From NCBI RefSeq assembly GCF_900465315.1, contig NZ_UBIX01000010.1: DNA of 64,000 nt. The stretch is one strand, 5' to 3'. Origin of the DNA: Asaia bogorensis_B (lineage in GTDB: Bacteria; Pseudomonadota; Alphaproteobacteria; Acetobacterales; Acetobacteraceae). Every line of letters begins with the position of its first letter. Position 1 is the first letter of the stretch. Shown here one piece after another: positions 35,519-43,401 of the stretch. The notes beneath the pieces were generated by a model. That model saw nothing but the letters and a program-made list of their open reading frames with translations, made no database searches and was not told the origin of the DNA. A program made the position numbers and the translations under genes.

Positions 35519-37175
35519 AAGCCGCTTCCTTGAAGGGGGCGTCACCAAGACGGGTCAGAGTGTCGAGGAACTGCTCGCCTTTTTCCCGAACGCTGAGATA
35601 GCGATCGACGATACGTGCGATGGCATCCACCATGTCGTCTTCCGGCAGGGCCGCGCCCAGAATGTCGCCCGTGCGCGACTTGTCGTCATCGCGCCCGCCA
35701 AGGGTGATCTGGAAGAACTCCTCACCGCGTTTATCCACCCCAAGCAAGCCGATATGCCCGACATGGTGATGGCCGCAGGCATTGATACAGCCCGAGATGT
35801 TGATGCGCAGCTTGCCGATTTCTTCCTGCAGGGCATTATCGGCGAAACGGGCACTGAGCTTCTGTGCGATTGGTATCGAGCGCGCGTTGGCCAATGCGCA
35901 GTAATCGAGGCCGGGGCAGGCCACGATATCGCCAATCAATTCGTTATTGGCATCGCCCAGACCGATCTCGCAGAGCGCCTGCCACAGGGAAAGCAGCCGA
36001 TCCTGCGCCACATGGGCCAGCACGACATTCTGCAGGTGGGTGATGCGGAGTTCTCCGAAAGAGAACTGGTCTGCGAGGTCAGCCAGACGGTCCATCTGGT
36101 CCGAGGTTGCGTCGCCCGGAATACCGCCAGCCGGCTTGATGGAAACTGTCACGGCAATCCGCCCGGGGGCGAAATGGGGCATGGTATTGCTGCGTACCCA
36201 GCGATCGAAATCCGGGTGATTGGCGCGATCCTGCCTGAGTGTTTCTTCTCCGCCTGGTGCGACCGTAAGATCGGGGGCTGCGAAGCGCGCCCGTATGGCC
36301 GCCACAATTTCCGGGGCAAGACGATAATGGGTGGGGTCCATGCGGGCCAGTTCCTGCCTGACGGCATCGCGATAGCCATCCACACCCAGCGCCTGCACGA
36401 GTATCTTGATACGGGCCTTGTAGATGTTATCGCGCCGGCCATAGGCATTATAGACGCGCAAAATGGCTTCGAGGGTCATCAACAGATCCGCTTCGGGCAC
36501 GGCATCGAACAGTTCATGCCCAACCAGCGGGGTACGCCCCAGACCACCACCGACGAAGATGCGAAAGAGGGGGCCATTTTCGCCGGGGCGTGCCAGTATG
36601 CCGATATCGTGAAAACGCGCCGCAACCCGGTCCTGCGGACTTCCGGAAATCGCGATCTTGAACTTGCGCGGAAGGAACGTGAATTCGGGATGCAGTGTGG
36701 ACCACTGGCGCAGGATCTCTGCATGGACGCGTGGATCCATCAGTTCGTCGGCGGCAGCGCCGGCAAACTGGTCGCAGGTGACGTTGCGTATGCAGTTGCC
36801 GCTGGTCTGAATGGCATGCATGTCGACATCGGCAAGCTGACGCAGGATCTCCGGCGTGTTCTCCAGCTTGATCCAGTTGAACTGGATGTTCTGTCGCGTG
36901 GTGAAGTGGCCATAATCGCGGTCGTAATGACGGCCGATATGGGCCAGCTTGCGCATCTGGCGGGAGTCCAGCACGCCATAGGGGATGGCGACACGCAGCA
37001 TATAGGCATGAAGCTGAAGATAGAGCCCGTTCATGAGACGAAGCGGCTTGAACTCATCCTCGCTCAGCTCACCGCTCAGGCGTCGTTGCACCTGCCCTTC
37101 GAATTCCGCGATGCGGGAGGCGAGAAACTCACGATCAGCCGTTTGATACTGATAAAGACCGACAGGCGCGTTCAT
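35505..37175 (-). CDS. cysI: Sulfite reductase hemoprotein (nitrite/sulfite reductase family)
   Basis: Reduces sulfite to sulfide (or nitrite to ammonia) using a coupled sirohaem-[4Fe-4S] centre. The 556-residue protein has both ferredoxin-like halves, including HFTTRQNIQFNW near 91-102, and the cluster ligands Cys420, Cys426 (CPGLDYC) and Cys463, Cys467 (SGCINACGHH). Context with DUF2849 and DUF934 favours sulfite. No flavoprotein cysJ, sirohaem synthase cysG or cysH is next to it, so an external electron donor is needed. Confidence 0.92.
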   Translation of the reverse strand: MNAPVGLYQYQTADREFLASRIAEFEGQVQRRLSGELSEDEFKPLRLMNGLYLQLHAYMLRVAIPYGVLDSRQMRKLAHIGRHYDRDYGHFTTRQNIQFNWIKLENTPEILRQLADVDMHAIQTSGNCIRNVTCDQFAGAAADELMDPRVHAEILRQWSTLHPEFTFLPRKFKIAISGSPQDRVAARFHDIGILARPGENGPLFRIFVGGGLGRTPLVGHELFDAVPEADLLMTLEAILRVYNAYGRRDNIYKARIKILVQALGVDGYRDAVRQELARMDPTHYRLAPEIVAAIRARFAAPDLTVAPGGEETLRQDRANHPDFDRWVRSNTMPHFAPGRIAVTVSIKPAGGIPGDATSDQMDRLADLADQFSFGELRITHLQNVVLAHVAQDRLLSLWQALCEIGLGDANNELIGDIVACPGLDYCALANARSIPIAQKLSARFADNALQEEIGKLRINISGCINACGHHHVGHIGLLGVDKRGEEFFQITLGGRDDDKSRTGDILGAALPEDDMVDAIARIVDRYLSVREKGEQFLDTLTRLGDAPFKEAAYETV

Positions 37176-37489
37176 GCGTCCAACTCCGTGGCAAACTGGG
37201 GGTGAACCGTGGGGCCAAAGGCCCGGATACGCTCGCGCACGCTCACTGGCTCAGCGACCTTCGCCGGGCGCACGACAACTTCGTAAACACCGACGACACC
37301 ATCGTTCTGTGCCGATTGTATGGCGTTTTCGAGCGCCGATTCGTAGTTCTCGGGGGCAAGAATGGCGGCGTGGGCGATGGAACGCTGCCAGGCGCCGCTG
37401 GCATCACGCCATACGATGTGGCCATCCAGCAATCTGTTGGCTGTCAGCACCAGAGCTTCTCCGGCGCCTATGCGTATCGCCCGTTTCAT
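37172..37489 (-). CDS. DUF2849 family protein
   Basis: A 105-residue protein of the DUF2849 family, which occurs upstream of cysI in Alphaproteobacteria. It shows LTANRLLDGHIVWRD near 15-29 and a GVYEVVV segment. Its stop overlaps the cysI start as ATGA. No catalytic residues are apparent; a role in sulfite reduction is inferred from the conserved neighbourhood. Confidence 0.85.
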   Translation of the reverse strand: MKRAIRIGAGEALVLTANRLLDGHIVWRDASGAWQRSIAHAAILAPENYESALENAIQSAQNDGVVGVYEVVVRPAKVAEPVSVRERIRAFGPTVHPQFATELDA

Positions 37490-37520
37490 CCACCATTCCG
37501 CCTTGCTTGAACTGAGACTG

Positions 37521-37544
37521 GCGTGGTTTATAAACTATCCACGC
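37521..37544 (-). promoter_or_regulatory. Dyad upstream of the DUF2849-cysI operon
   Basis: Arms GCGTGG/CCACGC flank a 12-nt A/T-rich core (TTTATAAACTAT), starting 32 nt upstream of the operon's first codon. It has the look of an operator over a promoter, perhaps for an Rrf2- or LysR-type regulator of sulfur assimilation. The regulator's identity is a guess. Confidence 0.4.
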
Positions 37545-37687
37545 TGATCGTGTAATTATATCTCAGAGAACCACTTCGGGGGCAAGGCATCAAACCGTGA
37601 CCCGGCCGTGGAAATCTGCTCTGCCCCCTTGCGGCCACGTGAAATTGCCGCATACGGGTTCACACAAACATTCCAGGAGCCAGAACG

Positions 37688-38182
37688 ATGCCGGATCGTG
37701 CCCCTCTGTCTAAAGAAATATTCCGCGATGCGATGGCGCGACTGGCCAGTGCCGTGACCATCATCACCACGGATGGCGAGAATGGTCGTCACGGATTTAC
37801 GGCCTCTGCGGTATGCAGCGTGTCCGATGACCCGGCGACGCTGCTCGTATGCGTCAATCGTTCGGCGTCGACCCATGCGCATCTGGTGCGTCACAACATG
37901 CTGGCCATCAATATCCTGGCTCACGAGCAGGAAGCGCTCTCAACCCTGTTCGGTAGCTCGCGCTATGACATGGAGACCCGCTTCGCCAGTGGTGCGTGGC
38001 GCAAAGGCGAGCTCGGCATGCCACTTCTTGAAGGGGCGCTGGTCACACTGGAATGTCGCATCAGCCTGACACAGGAAATCGGTACGCATAGCGTTTTCTT
38101 CGTCGAGCCCCTCTGCGCCGAGTTTGCACGCGAAGAGGCCTCAGGTCTCGTATGGTTCGACCGCGCCTACCGCAAGGCCTGA
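37688..38182 (+). CDS. Flavin reductase-like domain protein
   Basis: A 164-residue protein of the flavin reductase/RutF group, which uses NAD(P)H to reduce FMN or FAD for a partner monooxygenase. It shows MARLASAVTIITT, GFTASAVCSVSDDPATLLVCVNR and the GTHSVFFVEP segment near the C-terminus. An AGGAG ribosome site precedes the ATG. No monooxygenase is adjacent; the nearest gene is cysI, divergent at 198 nt, so its partner is unknown. Confidence 0.87.
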   Translation: MPDRAPLSKEIFRDAMARLASAVTIITTDGENGRHGFTASAVCSVSDDPATLLVCVNRSASTHAHLVRHNMLAINILAHEQEALSTLFGSSRYDMETRFASGAWRKGELGMPLLEGALVTLECRISLTQEIGTHSVFFVEPLCAEFAREEASGLVWFDRAYRKA

Positions 38183-38239
38183 TCGAGAGTATTCGGTTCG
38201 CATGTGGGCCCTGTTCTGGCCCACTGAACGACTTGGTGG

Positions 38240-39433
38240 TCAGATATGATCGAGGAACGTCTCGATCGTCCCGGTCTGGCCTGCGCGCTGGATCAGGCCT
38301 CGGCCAGTCGTCAGGGCGCGTCGCCTGGCCTCGACCTGGCTTTGACGGTCCGGCGCTGAGTCATAATCATCGATCTGGGCGAAGCCTATGGTGCGCCGGA
38401 TCATTTCGAGACCGGCAAAACCAGCCGCATCATGCATGACCTGCTGGAAGAACCGCGCATATTCAGCACTTGCAGGCTGGTTCCCTGTCAATGCGCCAAG
38501 ATCACCTTTCGCTCCCGATGCCTTCCATGCCTCCAGATAGGCGCGTTTGAATCCGGACCACAGCAGGGTGATCTCGTCGCGCATCCACTCATCATGCTCG
38601 GGTTGCGCGTAGGCATTCATCACCAGATTCGCGATGAACATCCCGATATCAAAGCCAATCGGGCCATAGAGTGAAAACTCGCCATCGATCACACGGACAT
38701 CGTCGCCATTGATCATGACGGACCCGGTATGCAGATCACCATGAAGCAAGGCTTGCCCCGTCGAAAGGAAGCGCTCCTGCAGGCGTTCGACCGCTGCATG
38801 CAGGCTGGCGTCGCTTTGAATCGAGGCCACAACGTCGTCGAGCTCCGGGCTGAGCCAGCGATTGCGTGCGCAGTCATTCTGGTAGGGGTCTGTCAGCACC
38901 AGATCGACCGTGATGCGCGTCAGGGCCAGATTGCGGGAGAACACGTCGCGCAAGGCATGCACGTCCTCGAAGGGCAGGGCACGCCATGACGTGGCAAAGC
39001 CGGTACGGCCGACAAACTCGCCAATACGCGCGGCAAAACCGGCCGGTGCCGTACCGGCAATCAGGGCGGTACGCAGGACGTGATGCGTCGCGAGGTTTTC
39101 CATCACGATCAGGAAAAGCCCTTCATCGAGATGATAGAGCGTCGGTATCTGATGACCCACCGCACCAGCGACGCTCTGCATCCAGCGCGCCTCGAACAGA
39201 TTTCGCTCAAGTGGCATGGCCCAGGCGGGATCGACGCGCACATAGGGCAGGGACTGCTTGCAGCACATGCTGCCAGCCGGCCCTGATACGATGAACACCG
39301 TGTTGAGATTACCGTCACTGACCTCGCGGGCTGTCCAGCTTGCGGCCTCGCCACCAAGGCGGGCGGCAAGGGCAGGGTGTGTCGCGAGGTAATCGATAAG
39401 GCTTGACGCTGTGAGGGGGCGATAGGTGCTCAT
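38240..39433 (-). CDS. mtnK: S-methyl-5-thioribose kinase
   Basis: Phosphorylates methylthioribose, from S-adenosylmethionine by-products, to methylthioribose 1-phosphate. The 397-residue APH-fold kinase has HGDLHTGS (231-238) and the characteristic DGEFSLYGPIGFDIG (250-264), which separates MtnK from other APH kinases. It is the last gene of an AKR-NUDIX-mtnK operon, with ATGA overlaps at both junctions. The usual partner mtnA is not in the window. Confidence 0.9.
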   Translation of the reverse strand: MSTYRPLTASSLIDYLATHPALAARLGGEAASWTAREVSDGNLNTVFIVSGPAGSMCCKQSLPYVRVDPAWAMPLERNLFEARWMQSVAGAVGHQIPTLYHLDEGLFLIVMENLATHHVLRTALIAGTAPAGFAARIGEFVGRTGFATSWRALPFEDVHALRDVFSRNLALTRITVDLVLTDPYQNDCARNRWLSPELDDVVASIQSDASLHAAVERLQERFLSTGQALLHGDLHTGSVMINGDDVRVIDGEFSLYGPIGFDIGMFIANLVMNAYAQPEHDEWMRDEITLLWSGFKRAYLEAWKASGAKGDLGALTGNQPASAEYARFFQQVMHDAAGFAGLEMIRRTIGFAQIDDYDSAPDRQSQVEARRRALTTGRGLIQRAGQTGTIETFLDHI

Positions 39434-40146
39434 TGGGCAAGGCGCTCCAGCGTGGCGCGGGTTGTTGGCAATACCTGCGGGCTGATCAGATCAATGCGAT
39501 CCAGCGCATGACATTCAAGCTGGTCGTATTCGTCATTGGCCTTTTTCTGCCAGGCATCGCGAATGGCCTCGAAGGGGAGATCAGTATCGATGCGAAAGCC
39601 GAGATCGACGATATGGGTGGTGTCATGTTCGCAGGCCAGTAACGGACCGGTCAGAGTGACCGCGTCGGTCAGGCCGATTTCTTCCTCGAGTTCGGCGAGG
39701 AGCTGGGCGCGAAGGTCGATCGGATCCTTTTCGCTGCGGGCCTCGACGCTGCCTGCGGGCACACCCTGCCAGAAACCGGGCAGATAGAGCGAGTTCGGGT
39801 TGCGTCGGCCCAGAACGATGCCGTCGCGGCAGACAAGGAGCCCGGTGACGGCGAGCGATCTCAGCTGGAGCCTGACGGCCAGTTCTGGCGCGCGCATCTG
39901 GGCCAGAACCCAGCAATATTCGCACCAGAACCCGTCCAACCGGTCGTGCTGTAGCTGCGAGAGGCAGAATACGCGGCCATTGTAGAGCTTGGGGTGTTCC
40001 TTCAACGCCTCTTGCCATACTGCGTCGATGCCCATCTCAAGCTCGGGATCGACCAGAGTCGGGGCCTCGTGGCAGGTTACCTGAATGTCCGGTAAGAGCG
40101 CGGTGACGCTCCACGGAGCGTCTACCGGGTGTCTGGCGCTGGTCAT
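39430..40146 (-). CDS. NUDIX hydrolase
   Basis: A 238-residue NUDIX-superfamily protein. The NUDIX helix reads LLAELEEEIGL (about 172-182), with Ala in place of the first Arg of the consensus and a few extra residues between the Gly and the helix. A ~100-residue N-terminal part precedes it. The substrate is not visible; many relatives act on nucleoside diphosphate derivatives. Overlaps on both sides (ATGA) link it tightly to an aldo/keto reductase and mtnK. Confidence 0.83.
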   Translation of the reverse strand: MTSARHPVDAPWSVTALLPDIQVTCHEAPTLVDPELEMGIDAVWQEALKEHPKLYNGRVFCLSQLQHDRLDGFWCEYCWVLAQMRAPELAVRLQLRSLAVTGLLVCRDGIVLGRRNPNSLYLPGFWQGVPAGSVEARSEKDPIDLRAQLLAELEEEIGLTDAVTLTGPLLACEHDTTHIVDLGFRIDTDLPFEAIRDAWQKKANDEYDQLECHALDRIDLISPQVLPTTRATLERLAQ

Positions 40147-41123
40147 GAGGGTGTTCCGTGTTCTTCGAGCAGATGTTCGAGGGCTTCGAGCAGCGGTTCG
40201 TCCAGAGGGGCTGCACAGGACGCTATGTTGGCTTCGAGTTGCGCCGTTGATGTGGCGCCTGCAATCACGCTGCCGATCTGTGGCTTGTGCAGCAGCCAGC
40301 CGAAAGCGAGATCGGCCATCGGACGTTCATGACGTGCTGCCAGCTCTGCCAGTGCCTCGATAAGGGACCATGTGGCGGGATCACGATAGCGCTCCTGGAG
40401 ATAGGTCCAGGCCGCCAGACGTGATCCTTCGGGTGGCGGTGCGTCCCGGCGATATTTTTCGGTCAGCATGCCTGAGGCCAGGGGAAAGTAGGGGAGCAGG
40501 CCCAGCCCGAAATGCGTCAGGGCAGGGAGGAGCTCTTTCCCGGCCGATCTGGCCAGGAGCGACAGCTCGTCCTGACAGCTGATGATACCGGTCAGATTAT
40601 CCCGCCTTGCGATATGACAGGCATCGGCTACCTGCCACGCCGGTAGGTTGGAAAGGCCAGCATAGCGTATCTTGCCCGCCGTCACGAGGCTGTCGAGTGT
40701 GTGAAGCGTCTCTTCAAGTGGGGTGCGTGGATCAGGACAATGAAGTTGATAAAGGTCGATCCAGTCGGTCCCAAGGCGTCTCAGGCTGGCTTCCACCGCC
40801 TCAAGAATATAGCGCCGCGATGCCCCGGAGTGCCGGGCAGACGGATCATCGCCCGCGCACATTTTCATACCGAATTTTGTGGCGATGATGGCTTGGGAAC
40901 GCTTGCCGGTCAGGGCCTTGCCCAGAGCCTCCTCGGATGCGCCTGCATAGGCATCGCGACGGCCATAGACATCGGCCACATCAAATAGCGTCACACCCTG
41001 ATCGAGCGCCGCGTGAACCAGCGTGGTTGACTGTTTCTGGTCTATGCGTCCGCCAAGATTGTTGCAGCCAAGGCCAAAGGCGGAAACCACGAGGCCCGAT
41101 CGGCCGAGACTGCGATAGCGCAT
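40143..41123 (-). CDS. Aldo/keto reductase
   Basis: A 326-residue NADPH-dependent oxidoreductase with the AKR tetrad Asp48, Tyr53 (FDVADVYG), Lys83 (TKFG) and His128 (YQLHCP). It resembles the YajO/Kv-beta-like AKRs. It is the first gene of the AKR-NUDIX-mtnK operon, so an aldehyde intermediate from methylthioribose or nucleoside salvage is a possible substrate, which is inference. Confidence 0.9.
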   Translation of the reverse strand: MRYRSLGRSGLVVSAFGLGCNNLGGRIDQKQSTTLVHAALDQGVTLFDVADVYGRRDAYAGASEEALGKALTGKRSQAIIATKFGMKMCAGDDPSARHSGASRRYILEAVEASLRRLGTDWIDLYQLHCPDPRTPLEETLHTLDSLVTAGKIRYAGLSNLPAWQVADACHIARRDNLTGIISCQDELSLLARSAGKELLPALTHFGLGLLPYFPLASGMLTEKYRRDAPPPEGSRLAAWTYLQERYRDPATWSLIEALAELAARHERPMADLAFGWLLHKPQIGSVIAGATSTAQLEANIASCAAPLDEPLLEALEHLLEEHGTPS

Positions 41124-41320
41124 ATGAGACTCCTGCGGCTTGATCCGGCGGCAGCATAATCCGTTCGACAGGCCCGGTCACTGCGATCCGTATGGAAGTG
41201 TACTGCAGGAGTGAGGTCCATCATACGCTACCCCGGAGTGGCTCGCAGTAGTGAGCTCGCGGTAGTGGCAGGATCGAGGCGTGTGATGCGAGGCCGCGGT
41301 ACACAAGTGATTCAGGGCAG

Positions 41321-41350
41321 TCCCTTCGGGCCGATAGATGCCCGAAGGGA
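41321..41350 (-). terminator. Hairpin after the discoidin-like pair
   Basis: Perfect 10-bp stem TCCCTTCGGG/CCCGAAGGGA with a 10-nt loop, 15 nt past the leftward stop at 41366. No U-tract follows on the minus strand. Likely marks the end of the two-gene transcript. Confidence 0.6.
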
Positions 41351-41365
41351 GAGTAGTTTCCGTAC

Positions 41366-43390
41366 TCAGACTGGCGCGATCCCGAAACTCAGCTCCAGCT
41401 TGATGGAGGTGCTATGGAACATCGGTATACCCAGCCATATCTCACCTTTCTGGCATTCTGGGCGCAGATAATAGAAATGACGTTTGTCGCCGTCGTCTTC
41501 CTGCAGAATGGGTAGCCATGCTTCATCATTGGAGCCATTCGAGCGCCGGACGTTCATCAGCAGTTGCTCATGACTGTGTTCGAAGGGTCTGATGAGGCTG
41601 ATCCGGAATACCTCTGCCCTGTCGTCCTGCAGGGCAGATAGAAAGAGGACCGCCCAGGCTTCGCTCCACCCATGTTCGCCCGGGTGACCGTATTGAGGCA
41701 CGGCATCAAGATGAAGTGTCGTCGTGGCACCGTCCTCGGCGAGCATGGCCTCTATGCGGGTTTCACGCTCCACGCGGGGGGCAATCCGGATCCACGCGGC
41801 ACCTCTGTCGTGCGCGGTCAGGGGGAGGCCTGAAAAGATATCGCCGCCTTTGATGATGCGATCTGTTTCATGGGTGATTGTCTGGGAGCCCATCCATTGC
41901 ACCCTTCCCCAGCGCGCATCACTGCGCCAGGCGCGTGTCAACGGTGTATAGGTCTCGAGGGCTCGCAGCGCCGCGTTGTAATGGGCTGTGAGAGCGCGGT
42001 TCAGAATGCGGTTGTGTTGCTGTCCTGAAACCTTCTCCCTCGCCAGATCAGCAAGCAGATCGCGGCTCCATCCGTTGGACAGGGCAGCGGTAGGTATCGA
42101 GTCAGGATTTCTGCTGAACCACTTGACCTGACACATATGGGCGGGGAGTTTCTGCGTAAATTCGAGCAGGTCCGGGAAGGTTAATTCCCTGATTGGCTCC
42201 CACAACATATGGCAGATATTCGTGAATTCCCCCTTGGCAAAGCGACGGAAGAACGTGACGGGCAGGAATTCCTCCAGCGCCAGTGTTTTCTGTGTCGGGT
42301 TTGCGAAATAGCCATCACAACGCCTGAGAACCGAGATGCGCTGATAAAGTGCGTCCCATTCCTCGCGATCTGCAAACAACCCTTCGATCTGGTTGATCGA
42401 AATGAGGGAGATGTCGGCCTCGTCAATCAGGTAACGCCTGAAGGGCTCAGCTTCCTGGAGATTGTCCCAAACCCAGGCTTCGCCTCTGGGGATATCTTCA
42501 AGAGGGACATCGATGAGATAATGTCGTGTCATACCAACGGGTGCGAGCGCACCCGTGGCAACATGCTGTACGGCCTTGGCAGCCTTGAAAGGACGTATGA
42601 AGAGTCCATTCGACGCACAGGTGCAGAAATACTCGAACCCGCTGAAGATATGGAGCGCTTCACCATATGATTCCATATGTCCAAGCAGGAGGGTACCACC
42701 CCATTTTTTGCGTTCGACGCGACCATTGAACACATGGATACGATTATGAGACAGCAAAGGGTGCGGAGGGATTGTGCGCCCGGACGGGAAATTGACAACG
42801 AGGAAGCAGTTCTCGTCTGTAAAATTCAGGAAGTTCTGGAGGTAAACGGGGAGGAACTCATCCTCCTCGTTGTAGTTGGCTGCAAAAACCACCTTTGGCG
42901 AAACGGCCGAGGGAGGTTGGGCTGCTAAGAGATATCGATGTTCGCCATCCAGTTCCTGGCCGAACACGCGCACGCTCTTCAAGTGCAGATAGTCCCAGTT
43001 GTCCAGCCTCACCCTTACGAAACGGGCACAAACCGTCGCATCAAGATTGACCTCAAAGCCTTCTTCTGCACTGCTTCCGAAGAGCCTGTGATCAGTTTTG
43101 GAAAAGACTTCGTCCCATGCTTTTCCGTCCATCGAAACAAGGATGGTGAACATGCGGTTACGGACAGGCCAGTAATCCGTGTTGATCAGCAGGATCCTGT
43201 CAATCGAGCAGGGCCGCTCCAGATCGACCTGCCACCAGGGGAACCATTCGGCAGCCGTGTGGAAGCTGGAATCCTGGTCGTCCGGTGAGACGCCCTCGCT
43301 GGCAATCTGCTCGAGGGGCAACACGAAATCCGGGTGTTTCGAGCTTTGCGTCGCTGGTCTGCCAAGCGCGAGATCGATCATTTTATTCAT
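41366..43390 (-). CDS. Discoidin-like (F5/8 type C) domain protein with possible GT14-like region, copy 1
   Basis: A 674-residue protein not assigned to a named family. Residues 1-146 form a discoidin/F5-8C-like carbohydrate-binding domain (NLALG-type opening, WFPWWQVDLE, FTILVSMDGKAW, ARFVRVRL, KSVRVFG). A middle region (about 165-480) begins VVFAANYNEEDEFL and has RIHVFNGRVERKKWGGTLL, EALHIF..FEYF and INQIEGLFADREEW, faintly like core-2/I-branching (GT14) glycosyltransferases. The last ~170 residues look beta-rich. No signal peptide or membrane segment is seen. It lies 11 nt after a paralogue. Enzyme activity is a hypothesis. Confidence 0.6.
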   Translation of the reverse strand: MNKMIDLALGRPATQSSKHPDFVLPLEQIASEGVSPDDQDSSFHTAAEWFPWWQVDLERPCSIDRILLINTDYWPVRNRMFTILVSMDGKAWDEVFSKTDHRLFGSSAEEGFEVNLDATVCARFVRVRLDNWDYLHLKSVRVFGQELDGEHRYLLAAQPPSAVSPKVVFAANYNEEDEFLPVYLQNFLNFTDENCFLVVNFPSGRTIPPHPLLSHNRIHVFNGRVERKKWGGTLLLGHMESYGEALHIFSGFEYFCTCASNGLFIRPFKAAKAVQHVATGALAPVGMTRHYLIDVPLEDIPRGEAWVWDNLQEAEPFRRYLIDEADISLISINQIEGLFADREEWDALYQRISVLRRCDGYFANPTQKTLALEEFLPVTFFRRFAKGEFTNICHMLWEPIRELTFPDLLEFTQKLPAHMCQVKWFSRNPDSIPTAALSNGWSRDLLADLAREKVSGQQHNRILNRALTAHYNAALRALETYTPLTRAWRSDARWGRVQWMGSQTITHETDRIIKGGDIFSGLPLTAHDRGAAWIRIAPRVERETRIEAMLAEDGATTTLHLDAVPQYGHPGEHGWSEAWAVLFLSALQDDRAEVFRISLIRPFEHSHEQLLMNVRRSNGSNDEAWLPILQEDDGDKRHFYYLRPECQKGEIWLGIPMFHSTSIKLELSFGIAPV

Positions 43391-43401
43391 TGTTGTGTCT
43401 C

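Noticed and set aside
35379..37205. 608-codon open frame antisense to cysI
   Set aside because: Complete complement of cysI, whose cluster ligands and overlaps prove the minus-strand frame.
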